From NCBI RefSeq assembly GCF_900590755.1, contig NZ_UUOC01000050.1, positions 233,083-297,082 on the forward strand: DNA of 64,000 nucleotides. The letters run 5' to 3'. A program made the translations under genes and the position numbers. Positions 6,555-17,476 of this stretch are shown in pieces (position 1 is the stretch's first letter; each line of letters starts with the position of its first letter). A model generated the notes under the pieces. It did no database searches. It was not told the origin of the DNA and saw only the letters and a program-made list of their open reading frames with translations. The stretch is from Pseudomonas viridiflava. Lineage in GTDB: Bacteria > Pseudomonadota > Gammaproteobacteria > Pseudomonadales > Pseudomonadaceae.

Positions 6555-9512
6555 TTATAACGGCGGTTTGGCTGGTGTGCTATCCGAAAAATCCGAAAGA
6601 GTTGTACGAAGAAACTTCAAGCTGAATTCCTCTGGGCGTAGCGGCAGGCTGACGATGTAGCCCTGGATTTGTTCGCAGCCTTCGTCGGCCAGAAACTGTT
6701 GTTGCTCCTGGGTTTCCACGCCTTCGGCGATGACGGTCAGTTGCATGCTGCGGCCCAGGGCGATGATGGCTCGGACGATGGCGCCGTCATGGGTGTCGTC
6801 GGGCAGGCCGCGCACGAAGGACTGGTCGATTTTCAGGATATCCAGCGGCAGGCGCTTGAGGTAGCTCAGGGATGAGTAGCCGGTGCCGAAGTCATCGATG
6901 GCCAGTTGCACGCCCAGGCGCTTGAGCCGGTAGAGGACGGCCAGTGCTTCTTCGGCCTGGCTCATGATGAAGTTTTCGGTGATCTCCAGTTGCAGGCACT
7001 CGGGCGCCAGGCGGTAGTCCGCCAATAGCTGCTCGATGCGGGCCAACAGTTTTGGCTGGCGCAGTTGCGCGCCGGCCAGGTTAACTGACAGGGCACCGAA
7101 TGGCCGGTAGATTTTGTTCCACTCGCACATCTGCATGCAGGCCTGTTCCAGCACCCAGTCGCCAATCTGCAGGATCATGCCGTTCTCTTCGGCCAGCGCG
7201 ATGAAGTGCTCGGGTGGCACTTCGCCTAAGGTCGGATGCGTCCAGCGAATCAAGGCTTCGGCGCCCACCAGTTGGTGATTGAGAAGGCTGATCTTCGGCT
7301 GATAGCTGAGGCTGAACTCGTTGCGCTCCATGGCTCTGCGCAGTTCATGCTCCAGGGCCATACGCGCGGTAGCCTGGGAGGTGAGGTCGCGGGTGTAGCT
7401 TTCGACACGATTGCGGCCTTTGGCCTTGGAGCGGTACATCGCTGCGTCAGCGTTTTTGACCACAGTGGCTACGTCGGTGCCGTCGATGGGGAACAGGCAG
7501 CTACCGATACTGGAACTGATGAAAAACTCATGCTCGCCTGCCTGGAAAGGGGCAGCGAAAGAGGCCAGTAACTTGTTGGCGATCACCTCGGCGTCATTGG
7601 GGTGGAGCAAGCCGGGCAGCAGAATGATGAACTCGTCGCCGCCCAGGCGGGCGACGGTATCGATATCCCGCAAGTTCTCTTTCAGGCGCTGAGCGATGCC
7701 CTTGAGCAGCAGGTCGCCCACCGGATGGCCCAGGCTGTCATTGATATGTTTGAAGCGATCAAGGTCGAGAAACAGTACCGCGCCCAGGCTATTGGACTCC
7801 ATGCTGTGCAGCAGGGCGGCTTGCAGGCGACTTTCAAACAGGGTGCGATTAGGCAGGCCGGTCAGTGGGTCGTGGTGGGCCTGATAATCGAGGCGCGCCT
7901 GGGCATGCTTGAGGCTGGAAATATCAGCAAACACTGCCACGAAGTGGGTGATGAATTGGTCTCTGTTGCGGACTGCGCTGATGGTCAGCCAGCTTGGATA
8001 GACTTCGCCATTCTTGCGGCGGTTGCTGATTTCTCCCTGCCAATGGCCTTCAGCGGTCAGCTGATACCACATGGCGGCGTAGAACGCGCTGTCGTGCAAG
8101 CCAGAAGCGAGCAATCTAGGCGTTTCTGCCATGGCTTCCTGTTCGCTGTAACCGGTAATTTCGCTGAATGCCCGGTTTACGGCCGTGATTCGTTGGCGGG
8201 TATCGGTGATCAGTACGCCTTCGGCCGTGCTTTCGAATACGGTGGCGGCCAGCTGTAGTTTTTCCTGCATCTGATACCGTTCGGTGATATCCCTCGCGAT
8301 GGTCAGCATGCAGTCTTCGCCGGCAATCAGCAGTGGTCGTGACGATATTTCGCACAAACGAATCTGACCGTTCTTATGGCGTATGTTGCTGCGGAAATCG
8401 CGCACAAATCCATCCCGGCTCAGTTGCTCCAGCAGTTGCTCACGTTCGTACAGGTTGGCCCAGATCCCGAGGGTCAAGGTCGATTCATCCGTCATCAGCT
8501 CATTGTCGTAGCCGGTCAGGCGGATGAAACCTTCGTTGACCTCTACCAGCAACCCATCGATTTGCCGGGTGATCACCATGCCGTCCGGTGAGGAGTGGAA
8601 AGACTTGGCGAACTTCTCCTCAGACAGCTGCAGCTGCTGTTGGGCCTGTTTGAGTTGAGTGATATCGCGAACCACCACGACTACAGCCTTGGTTGAGTCC
8701 AGATCGAAGGGTTCGGCGGAGAGCAGGCCGGCGAAGGTGCGGCCGTCCTTGCGTCGAAAAGGCATTTCCAGGTTGCGGATACTGCCCGTCTGCAAACGCT
8801 GCAACATACCAGGGCCTACGCCGGGCACTCCCCAGATATTGAGTTCCGACGGCGTTTTACCAATAACGTCTTCGGCGGCTATCCCAATCTGTTCGACGAA
8901 CGCCTTGTTGGCTTCCAGTAAAGTGCCGTCGGTGAGGCTGGCAATGATGAGAATGTCCGGGCACTGAGCAAACACCGAAGCGAATTTACCTTCTGACAGT
9001 CGCAGCGCTTCCTCGGTTTGCTTGTTCTCGGTGATATCAATCATCAGCCCACGCTTGAGCGGATTACGGCCTTGCCTGATCAAGCTGACGATGTCGCGTA
9101 CCCATAGCGTCCGACCGTTTGCACTGACCACTCGATAGTCAATGGTGTGGTCTTTACCGCTGGCTGTTTCGCGCTGGCAAAAGGCCTCGGTGCGAGGGAG
9201 ATCCTTTGGATGGACGATGCTTCGCCAGAAGCCTGGCTCTTTCCATTGCCGCAACGGATAGCCCAGCAAGTGCTCGGCCTGGGGTGAGACGTAGTTGTAG
9301 GTGTAATCCGCCGTGTTGGCCTCCCAAGCGATGGCAGAAAGACCTTCAATAAGCCCGCGGTAGTGATATTCACTGCTGCGAAGCTCAAGCTCGAGCTCTA
9401 CCCGGCGGGTGATTTCCGAACTCAGTTGCCGGTTAACGCGTATCACGATCACCAGAACGGTGGACAGCAATAACAAGCCTGGCAACCCGTACAACAGAAA
9501 TTTTTCCCACAT
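6555..9512 (-). CDS. Membrane-anchored multi-PAS GGDEF/EAL protein (RmcA-like)
   Basis: A 985-residue cyclic-di-GMP enzyme. One N-terminal membrane helix (residues about 7-25) is followed by about four PAS domains (roughly 45-165, 175-290, 300-410 and 420-540). A GGDEF domain with intact RLGGDEF (about residue 620) and an EAL domain with GAEALIRW (about 760) and DDFGTGYSSL follow. Both catalytic motifs look intact, so it may make and degrade c-di-GMP. In PAO1 the gene beside rpoD is rmcA, a redox-sensing phosphodiesterase. As I recall, that protein is longer and carries a periplasmic solute-binding domain; here only a short N-terminus precedes the membrane helix. The frame has no room for that domain before rpoD. 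Confidence 0.85.
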   Translation of the reverse strand: MWEKFLLYGLPGLLLLSTVLVIVIRVNRQLSSEITRRVELELELRSSEYHYRGLIEGLSAIAWEANTADYTYNYVSPQAEHLLGYPLRQWKEPGFWRSIVHPKDLPRTEAFCQRETASGKDHTIDYRVVSANGRTLWVRDIVSLIRQGRNPLKRGLMIDITENKQTEEALRLSEGKFASVFAQCPDILIIASLTDGTLLEANKAFVEQIGIAAEDVIGKTPSELNIWGVPGVGPGMLQRLQTGSIRNLEMPFRRKDGRTFAGLLSAEPFDLDSTKAVVVVVRDITQLKQAQQQLQLSEEKFAKSFHSSPDGMVITRQIDGLLVEVNEGFIRLTGYDNELMTDESTLTLGIWANLYEREQLLEQLSRDGFVRDFRSNIRHKNGQIRLCEISSRPLLIAGEDCMLTIARDITERYQMQEKLQLAATVFESTAEGVLITDTRQRITAVNRAFSEITGYSEQEAMAETPRLLASGLHDSAFYAAMWYQLTAEGHWQGEISNRRKNGEVYPSWLTISAVRNRDQFITHFVAVFADISSLKHAQARLDYQAHHDPLTGLPNRTLFESRLQAALLHSMESNSLGAVLFLDLDRFKHINDSLGHPVGDLLLKGIAQRLKENLRDIDTVARLGGDEFIILLPGLLHPNDAEVIANKLLASFAAPFQAGEHEFFISSSIGSCLFPIDGTDVATVVKNADAAMYRSKAKGRNRVESYTRDLTSQATARMALEHELRRAMERNEFSLSYQPKISLLNHQLVGAEALIRWTHPTLGEVPPEHFIALAEENGMILQIGDWVLEQACMQMCEWNKIYRPFGALSVNLAGAQLRQPKLLARIEQLLADYRLAPECLQLEITENFIMSQAEEALAVLYRLKRLGVQLAIDDFGTGYSSLSYLKRLPLDILKIDQSFVRGLPDDTHDGAIVRAIIALGRSMQLTVIAEGVETQEQQQFLADEGCEQIQGYIVSLPLRPEEFSLKFLRTTLSDFSDSTPAKPPL

Positions 9513-9771
9513 CCCTGGTCGTTCTCTCTCGTTATTATCCTGTTTTCTCAGACCTGATAATTTTTCAGGTCCGCCGGTGTCCGTTGGCCAGTCAACTTTA
9601 GTGCCGCCGCTTCATATATCCCCATCGGCCGCATGAGTCGTTCCTGAAGAAAGTCACCGCTGATAGCCAGGAGTTCGTTGTGACCGTTTCAACGGTGACG
9701 GTAATGGGACGAGTGTAGCTCTACTGAGAAAAGCGTGGTCCTCAGGTTTAAAACTTATAAGCCATAACGCA
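9513..9771. other. Intergenic region upstream of the GGDEF/EAL gene
   Basis: No gene is seen. On the minus strand the GGDEF/EAL frame stays open for a short distance upstream of its ATG, but no ribosome site supports a longer start. The stretch contains the GGTCTGA..TCAGACC-type imperfect palindrome near 9548-9570. Confidence 0.3.
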
Positions 9772-9797
9772 AAACCCCCGGCAGGGCCGGGGGGTTT
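9772..9797 (-). terminator. rpoD terminator
   Basis: AAACCCCCGGC, loop AGG, GCCGGGGGGTTT: a very GC-rich stem flanked by A and T runs, 30 bp after the rpoD stop. On the minus strand the stem is followed by TTTTGC, a standard intrinsic terminator. Being symmetrical, it could act in both directions. Confidence 0.85.
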
Positions 9798-9826
9798 GTG
9801 TGTTTCCAAGCTGCTAGCGTGCTCGC

Positions 9827-11677
<1,851 letters not shown>

Positions 11678-11744
11678 AACACCCTATCCACTGAAGGTCT
11701 TGGCGGGCAAAAAACAAGCCGAGGATTATACCCGAGCTATGACC

Positions 11745-13700
11745 TCACGCGCCAGTTGAGGTCGGGGTTTGTGCAGGAACATTCCGATTTAACAGCTTTA
11801 ACAGCAGAAGTTTTTCATCTGCGTCCAAACCTGTCTGGCGTTCCTTCCTGATTAATTGCTCCAGGCTGCGCTCGCGTTGGCGTGCGGATAACCTAGTTAT
11901 AGTGTCGAAAAACTGTTGTTCAAGGTTATCGGCCGATATCAGCCATTCCTTCTCCGCTAATGCACGTAATAATCGACCTTGTTCGGTCCCGTGCCAGCGG
12001 GCAATCAATTGCAGCGAGCGCATTTTCGGATTCTTTTGCAGAGCTTCCAGCAAAGAAACCAGTAATTGCGCGTGAGTGTTGTCTTCTGCAGCCAGGTGGC
12101 TCGCCTCTTCGACTTTCTCGGCCAGCTCCGGATGATGCAGAAGTGTTCTCAATGCAGTGAGCGTTGGTGGTTCGACGCTCGTCGGTGTGCGTGGGGCACG
12201 TGGTTCGAAGTCAGGCCGCTTGCCTTTCTTGTCCCATGGCTTCTTTTCCCACTTTTTCTGGCCCTGAGCGCCGGCCTTTTTCGGCGTCCACTCCTGCTGC
12301 GGTTCGTACCCTCCCTGTTGCTGATAATCAGCATAGTCAGGCATGGCGTCGTAATCGAAGCCTGGGTCGTAGCTGGGTGGAGCTTCAGCCGGTGCGTTTT
12401 GGACCAGCTGACTAACGGTCTCGTTGGTCAGGCCAGTTATTTCGGTCAGGCGCTGGCGCATCAGGATGCGAAGGTTCGCCCCAGGCACTTTGTCGATCAG
12501 CGGCGCTGCCAGCGTGGCCATGTGGGCCTTGCCTTCAAGGGAGCGCGGGTCGGCTTCCTTGGTCAGCTGCTCAAAGAAATAATCGGCCAGCGGTTGTGCG
12601 TGCTGGTTGATGCGCGCCCTGAAAGCGTCTGTGCCTTCGGAGCGGACCAGGGTGTCCGGGTCTTCACCTTCAGGCAAAAACAGAAACCTGGCGCGTCGCC
12701 CGTCCTGCAGGCTCGACAGCGTTGATTCCAGGGCGCGCCATGCTGCATTGCGTCCGGCCTGATCGCCGTCGAAGCAAAACAGCACGTTCGGCACGACCCT
12801 GAACAGGCGCTTCAAATGTTCTTCGCTGGTGGCGGTACCCAGCGTGGCCACGGCATTGCGAAGGCCTTGTTGGGCCAGGGCAATGACGTCCATGTAACCT
12901 TCAACCACGATGATTTCATCGAGGCTGCGATTGAATTTGCGGGCTTCGAATAGCCCGTACAGCTCCTGACCTTTGTGAAAAACCGGGGTTTCCGGTGAGT
13001 TCAGGTACTTGGGCTTATCGTCACCGAGTACGCGTCCGCCGAAGGCAATGATCCGGCCGCGACTGTCGCGGATCGGAAACATCACCCGGTCACGGAAGCG
13101 GTCATACCGCTTGCCGGTTTCGGCGTTTTCGATCAGCAGGCCTGCGTCGATCATGGCTTTTTGCTGAAGCGTGTCGCTGCCCAAGTGCTTGTGCAGGTTG
13201 TCCCAGCCTGGCGGTGCAAAGCCAAGGCCGAAATCCCGGGCAATTTCACCGGACAGACCACGACCCTTGAGGTAATCCACTGCTGCTTTACGCGTAGGAT
13301 GGCTCTTCAGGGCTTGTCGGTAGAACTCGGCTGCTGCTGTGAGTAGCGGATACAGCGGCGAGTCGGTGGGCTGCCGTGGTTTGTTGCCTTTGACGCCCTG
13401 TTCCCGTGGCACTTCCATGCCCGCGGCTTTCGCCAGATCCTCGACGGCCTGGACGAAATCCAGGTTGTCGTGGTCCATGATGAAGCCGAGGGCATTGCCT
13501 CCAGCGCCGCAACCAAAACAGTAATAGAACTGTTTGTCGGGACTGACGCTGAACGATGGGGTCTTTTCTTTGTGGAACGGGCAGCACGCGCTGAAGTTCT
13601 TCCCGGTTTTCTTCAATTGCAGACGTGAGCTGACAACATCGACGATGTCGGTGCGGTTCAGGAGGTCGTCAATGAAGCCTTGGGGAATCAGCCCGGCCAT
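11745..13700 (-). CDS. dnaG: DNA primase DnaG
   Basis: A 651-residue primase that makes RNA primers at the replication fork with DnaB. The N-terminal CHC2 zinc finger is intact (CPFHKEKTPSF, then FYYCFGCGAGG, residues about 40-65). The catalytic core has the TOPRIM motifs EGYMDV (about 267) and FDGDQAG (about 311). The long proline/lysine-rich linker at about 440-520 separates the C-terminal helicase-binding domain. It is followed by rpoD on the same strand. The spacing to rpsU upstream is unusually wide (520 bp with no gene). Confidence 0.97.
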   Translation of the reverse strand: MAGLIPQGFIDDLLNRTDIVDVVSSRLQLKKTGKNFSACCPFHKEKTPSFSVSPDKQFYYCFGCGAGGNALGFIMDHDNLDFVQAVEDLAKAAGMEVPREQGVKGNKPRQPTDSPLYPLLTAAAEFYRQALKSHPTRKAAVDYLKGRGLSGEIARDFGLGFAPPGWDNLHKHLGSDTLQQKAMIDAGLLIENAETGKRYDRFRDRVMFPIRDSRGRIIAFGGRVLGDDKPKYLNSPETPVFHKGQELYGLFEARKFNRSLDEIIVVEGYMDVIALAQQGLRNAVATLGTATSEEHLKRLFRVVPNVLFCFDGDQAGRNAAWRALESTLSSLQDGRRARFLFLPEGEDPDTLVRSEGTDAFRARINQHAQPLADYFFEQLTKEADPRSLEGKAHMATLAAPLIDKVPGANLRILMRQRLTEITGLTNETVSQLVQNAPAEAPPSYDPGFDYDAMPDYADYQQQGGYEPQQEWTPKKAGAQGQKKWEKKPWDKKGKRPDFEPRAPRTPTSVEPPTLTALRTLLHHPELAEKVEEASHLAAEDNTHAQLLVSLLEALQKNPKMRSLQLIARWHGTEQGRLLRALAEKEWLISADNLEQQFFDTITRLSARQRERSLEQLIRKERQTGLDADEKLLLLKLLNRNVPAQTPTSTGA

Positions 13701-14170
13701 ATCGTTCTCATATCAAGCGTTCCGCCATTCGGGTCATGGCGAATCCAGGATGTAACGGCTGCTGCGGGTCTTTCTGTAATGCCAAAGAGGCATGTACGGA
13801 CCGATCACTGCGGCTGCTCGTCAGTATCTGGAATGGTAGCTGGCAACAAATCCACCCGCAGTCCTCTGAGCAAGTCAGGGGTTGGGTCAGATAGTGACGG
13901 CTTTCAAGCGTATAGGCTGTTTGTAGCAAATCGAATGCCGGTTTACGGTTTCGGTGTTCGCTCAGCGTGCGAGGGTGACGCTGCCTTGGCTGAGCTTCTT
14001 GCGAAGATCATCAAGGCATACTCGTCATTCACTTTGATGCGTGCGCCGTGATGGCGTGATCAAGGTGGCCTGAATCTCAGGCTGGACGTGCTTTGACGAA
14101 GTGACTAATGCGCGTGTGCGCAGTGAGTTGCTTCTTCAATGTAGCTTATGCGTTGCCTTAACTGCCGCTA
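13701..14170. other. Gene-free gap between rpsU and dnaG
   Basis: I see no gene in about 470 bp here. In PAO1, as I recall, a GatB/YqeY-domain gene lies between rpsU and dnaG. No frame here has YqeY features: the only open minus-strand frames are short and start without ribosome sites. The gap probably holds dnaG promoters, or the degraded remains of that gene. Confidence 0.4.
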
Positions 14171-14190
14171 GCCCGGCTTTGAGGCCGGGC
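14171..14190 (-). terminator. Hairpin after rpsU
   Basis: A perfect 7-pair stem GCCCGGC/GCCGGGC with a 6-base loop, about 30 bp beyond the rpsU stop codon on the minus strand. No T run follows, so it may cause partial termination or mRNA processing, allowing some read-through into dnaG-rpoD as in the classical macromolecular-synthesis operon. Confidence 0.5.
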
Positions 14191-14221
14191 ATTGCAGAAG
14201 CTTGCGACAGACGTCTGTAAA

Positions 14222-14437
14222 TTAATACAGACGAACGGCGCGGCGCTGTTCGCGCTGAACTTTCTTGGCGTGACGCTTAACAGCGGCTGCTGCTTTACGC
14301 TTACGCTCAGAAGTAGGCTTCTCGTAAAATTCGCGGCTACGAACTTCAGCCAGAACACCGGCTTTTTCGCAGGAGCGCTTGAAACGACGCAGAGCTACGT
14401 CGAAGGGTTCGTTCTCTTTAACTTTGACGGCTGGCAT
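14222..14437 (-). CDS. rpsU: 30S ribosomal protein S21
   Basis: A 71-residue, very basic protein ([22 protein letters not shown], ending [12 protein letters not shown]) identical in plan to bacterial S21, which supports base pairing of mRNA with the 16S anti-Shine-Dalgarno end. It is the first gene of the rpsU-dnaG-rpoD order and is divergent from tsaD, sharing a 198-bp control region. Confidence 0.97.
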
Positions 14438-14635
14438 CCAGAGCTACCTTCATTCATTACCGGGGTCAACGTCTCGTGCAAAGACTGCACATAAGTACGT
14501 CGGTTTTTAAGGGTTGCGGATGTTAACCCCTCATTGAGAGGAATGCAAAGCCTCTGATCGAAAACCGCTGGTCGGGGCATCGGGCGGCGACTATTATGCG
14601 CGCCTTCGAATTCAGCCTCTACAAGGCGCAAACCC

Positions 14636-15673
14636 ATGCTAGTACTGGGATTAGAAACCTCTTGCGACGAAACCGGCGTCGCGCTCTACGACAGCGAACA
14701 CGGTCTGCTGGCTGACGCATTATTCAGTCAGATCGACCTGCACCGGGCTTACGGCGGGGTCGTGCCGGAGCTTGCTTCGCGTGATCACGTCAAGCGCATG
14801 CTGCCTCTGATTCGCCAGGTCATGGCGGATGCGGGCACTGTCGCGTCGGACATCGATGCCATCGCATACACAGCGGGGCCGGGGCTTGTAGGCGCTTTGC
14901 TGGTTGGCGCGTCATGTGCCCAGGCGCTGGCTTTTGCCTGGGATATTCCGGCTCTGGGTGTGCATCACATGGAGGGCCATCTGCTGGCTCCGATGCTGGA
15001 AGCGCAACCGCCTGAGTTCCCGTTCGTCGCTTTGTTGGTTTCCGGGGGTCATACGCAGCTGGTTCGCGTCGATGGCATCGGTCTTTATGAGCTGCTCGGC
15101 GAGACTCTGGATGACGCTGCCGGCGAAGCGTTCGACAAAACCGCGAAAATGATGGGCATGCAATATCCCGGCGGTCCTGAAATCGCCGCGTTGGCGACCA
15201 AAGGTGTGGCGGGGCGTTTTGTGTTCCCTCGGCCCATGACTGATCGTCCCGGGCTGGAATTCAGCTTCAGCGGCCTGAAAACCTCGGCGTTGAACACCTG
15301 GCAGCAATGCCAGAGCGCTGGGGACGACAGTGAGCAGACCCGTTGCGACATCTCTCTGGCCTTCCAGCAGGCGGTGGTAGAGACTTTGACCATCAAGTGC
15401 AAGCGCGCCCTGAAACAGACCGGCCTCAAGCGTCTGGTGATTGCCGGTGGCGTCAGCGCCAACAAGTCCCTGCGGCTGTCGCTGGAAAAAATGCTCGGCG
15501 ATCTTAACGGCAACGTGTTCTACGCCCGGCCTGAATTCTGTACCGATAACGGCGCGATGATTGCCTTTGCCGGTTGCCAGCGTTTGCAGGCGGGTCAGAA
15601 GGAAGACTTGAGCATCAGCGTGCAGGCACGCTGGCCCATGGAGCAGTTGAAGGGTTTGCAGGACGCGACGTGA
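14636..15673 (+). CDS. tsaD: tRNA N6-adenosine threonylcarbamoyltransferase TsaD
   Basis: A 345-residue member of the Kae1/TsaD family, which transfers the threonylcarbamoyl group to A37 of ANN-reading tRNAs together with TsaB and TsaE. The N-terminal GLETSCDETG nucleotide-binding strand, the metal-binding HHMEGHL (two histidines, about residue 110) and VSGGHTQLV are present, as is the late GGVSANKSLR motif. Divergent from rpsU; a TATTAT -10-like box lies at 14592. Convergent with plsY. Confidence 0.97.
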   Translation: MLVLGLETSCDETGVALYDSEHGLLADALFSQIDLHRAYGGVVPELASRDHVKRMLPLIRQVMADAGTVASDIDAIAYTAGPGLVGALLVGASCAQALAFAWDIPALGVHHMEGHLLAPMLEAQPPEFPFVALLVSGGHTQLVRVDGIGLYELLGETLDDAAGEAFDKTAKMMGMQYPGGPEIAALATKGVAGRFVFPRPMTDRPGLEFSFSGLKTSALNTWQQCQSAGDDSEQTRCDISLAFQQAVVETLTIKCKRALKQTGLKRLVIAGGVSANKSLRLSLEKMLGDLNGNVFYARPEFCTDNGAMIAFAGCQRLQAGQKEDLSISVQARWPMEQLKGLQDAT

Positions 15674-15693
15674 GGGAGATTCATCACCCTCCG

Positions 15694-16263
15694 TCAAAAA
15701 TGCCGTTCGCGCCCGGCAAACAGGTCGCGTAGATTGCCTCGATGGCGCCACACAATCAGTAGCGTGAGCAAGCTCATCGGCAGCAGTGCCCGAGGTTCCT
15801 GCCAAGCGAGTAGGGGCAGGGTGAGGGGCGTGGCGATCAATGCGGCTAGTGAGCTGGTGCGGGTCATGTAGAACACCAATGCCCAGGCGCAGATCGCCAG
15901 GGCCGCGGCGGGCGGGTACAGGCCCAGCAGCATGCCGGCCGCAGTCGCAACGCCTTTGCCGCCACGGAAGCGGAAGTACAGCGGGAACAGATGGCCCAGC
16001 ACAGCGCACAGCCCGATCCAGGCCTGCGCTCTGGGGTCCAGGCCGCAGAAGTGGGCAATCAGCACCGGCACCAGGCCTTTGCAGAGGTCGCCAAGCAACG
16101 TGAGTATCGCGAGTTTTTTCCCGGCCAGACGCAACATGTTGGTCGCGCCCGCATTGCCTGAACCACTGGCGCGCGGGTCCGGGCTGCCAGTGAGGCGGCT
16201 GAGCAGTATGGCGAAGGACAGCGAGCCAAGCAGGTAGGCGAAAATCGCCAGTAACCAAAACAT
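15694..16263 (-). CDS. plsY: Glycerol-3-phosphate acyltransferase PlsY
   Basis: A 189-residue inner-membrane protein with about five hydrophobic segments. It transfers the acyl group from acyl-phosphate to glycerol-3-phosphate, the first step of phospholipid synthesis. The three conserved loops are visible: SGNAGATNMLR (about residue 36), the FRFRGGKGVATAAG segment (about 98) and the C-terminal loop near WRHRGNLRDLFAGRE. It is convergent with tsaD and divergent from folB, the usual Pseudomonas arrangement. Confidence 0.96.
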   Translation of the reverse strand: MFWLLAIFAYLLGSLSFAILLSRLTGSPDPRASGSGNAGATNMLRLAGKKLAILTLLGDLCKGLVPVLIAHFCGLDPRAQAWIGLCAVLGHLFPLYFRFRGGKGVATAAGMLLGLYPPAAALAICAWALVFYMTRTSSLAALIATPLTLPLLAWQEPRALLPMSLLTLLIVWRHRGNLRDLFAGRERHF

Positions 16264-16337
16264 GCTAACTATTCCGGGCTGGGAAGCCCTGATTCTAACG
16301 GCGCATCGCGCCCTTGTCGTGCAGTGGAGAGTGGTGC

Positions 16338-16691
16338 TTGGACAGAGTTTTCATTGAGGGTCTGGAAGTCGATACCGTTATCGGCGCCTATGACTGGGAG
16401 CGGGGCATTCGCCAGTGCCTGCGTCTGGACCTTAGTTTTGCCTGGGATAACCGACCCGCTGCGGCGGGCGATGACCTGAGCAAGGCGCTGGACTATGCGA
16501 ATGTGTCCACGCGCATCATGGACTTTGCCGACAAGGCGCAGTTTCAGCTGGTGGAAACCTTTGCCGAGCGTCTGGCTGAGGTTCTGATGAGCGAGTTTCA
16601 CATCCCCTGGCTGCACCTGAAACTGACCAAGCCCGGTGCGGTTGCGGCCGCCAAGGGCGTGGGTGTGGAGATCGAGCGCGGATGTCGCTGA
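16338..16691 (+). CDS. folB: Dihydroneopterin aldolase
   Basis: A 117-residue enzyme of folate synthesis that cleaves dihydroneopterin to 6-hydroxymethyl-dihydropterin. VFIEGLEVDTVIGAYDWER and the later VETFAERLAEVL with LKLTKPGAV are family hallmarks. I chose the TTG at 16338: GGAGAG lies 6 nt upstream and the protein then begins at the conserved DRVFIEGL. An ATG at 16314 would add eight unrelated residues. It overlaps folK by 10 bp, so the two consecutive folate steps are translationally coupled. Confidence 0.92.
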   Translation: MDRVFIEGLEVDTVIGAYDWERGIRQCLRLDLSFAWDNRPAAAGDDLSKALDYANVSTRIMDFADKAQFQLVETFAERLAEVLMSEFHIPWLHLKLTKPGAVAAAKGVGVEIERGCR

Positions 16692-17206
16692 CAAGGGTTT
16701 ACCTCGGCCTGGGCAGCAACATAGAGCGCGAAAAGCACCTGGTTGCCGGGCTCGAAGCGCTGGACGGATTCGTCAGTGAAATGACCTGTTCGGCGGTGTT
16801 CGAGAGCCAGCCGGTGGGTATCAAAAGTGGCCTGTTCTTCAATCTGGTGGTGACCGGTTATTCCGAGCTGCCTTTGATGGAGCTGGACCGCCGCCTCAAA
16901 TTCATCGAGGCCGACAATGGCCGGTACGCGTCAGACCGTAAGGGTCTGCCGCTGGATATCGACGTGCTGCTGTATGGCGAGCAGGTGGGTAATTTCGATG
17001 GTTTGATCCTGCCCCGTGCTGAAATTCTCAAGAATGCTTTTGTGTTGTGGCCGTTGTCACTGATTGCGCCGGATCGTGTGCATCCAGAGGCAGGGGTTTC
17101 TTTCGAGAGGCTTTGGGCCGATGCGCAGATAGATCAGCAATTATGGCCGGCGGCGTTTGAGTGGCGAGGGATGCAGTTGACGCCGCAGAGCCTGCTGGAT
17201 AGCTGA
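16682..17206 (+). CDS. folK: 2-amino-4-hydroxy-6-hydroxymethyldihydropteridine pyrophosphokinase
   Basis: A 174-residue HPPK that transfers pyrophosphate from ATP to hydroxymethyl-dihydropterin, the step after FolB. It has YLGLGSNIEREKHL at the start, ESQPVGI..FFNLVV for the pterin pocket and the catalytic DIDVLLYG near residue 100. The start overlaps the folB end by 10 bp. The usual RxxxRxxPRxLDxD loop is shortened here to a KGLPLDIDV form, as in the short Pseudomonas FolK version. A REP palindrome follows directly. Confidence 0.92.
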   Translation: MSLTRVYLGLGSNIEREKHLVAGLEALDGFVSEMTCSAVFESQPVGIKSGLFFNLVVTGYSELPLMELDRRLKFIEADNGRYASDRKGLPLDIDVLLYGEQVGNFDGLILPRAEILKNAFVLWPLSLIAPDRVHPEAGVSFERLWADAQIDQQLWPAAFEWRGMQLTPQSLLDS

Positions 17207-17209
17207 ACC

Positions 17210-17284
17210 TTGTAGGAGCTGCCGAAGGCAGCGAAAGCGGTGTGTCAGGAATACCGAATTCGCAGCCTGCGGCAGCTCCTACAA
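17210..17284. repeat. REP palindrome, GTAGGAGCTGCCG family
   Basis: Arms TTGTAGGAGCTGCCGAAGGC and GCCTGCGGCAGCTCCTACAA face each other around an AT-richer centre. This is the Pseudomonas REP/REPIN type that recurs at 38336, 42973, 46282, 52021 and 55181 in this window. It may end folK transcription. Confidence 0.85.
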
Positions 17285-17324
17285 GGCCGGCGTAGTTCGT
17301 GGAAGGTTCTGTGTTTACCGAAGA

Positions 17325-17416
17325 CGTGGGACCGGCTTTAGCCGGGAAGAGGCCGGAACATCCGCAGCATATTCATTGTCTGAAATGCCGCCTTCCCGGC
17401 TAAAGCCGGTCCCACG
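17325..17416. repeat. REP palindrome, GTGGGACCGGCTTTAGCCGGG family
   Basis: Arms CGTGGGACCGGCTTTAGCCG and CGGCTAAAGCCGGTCCCACG enclose about 50 bp. The same family recurs at 24354 with the loop in reverse-complement orientation, so whole two-armed units appear to be mobile. Confidence 0.85.
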
Positions 17417-17476
17417 AGATCGCGTTTCGCCTGTGCGGATCTTGGTCGCGAAAGACGGCTGCATTCTGGCAAGACT

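Noticed and set aside
13708..13929. 73-codon minus-strand frame between rpsU and dnaG as a YqeY gene
   Set aside because: The translation shows none of the YqeY features and has no ribosome site.
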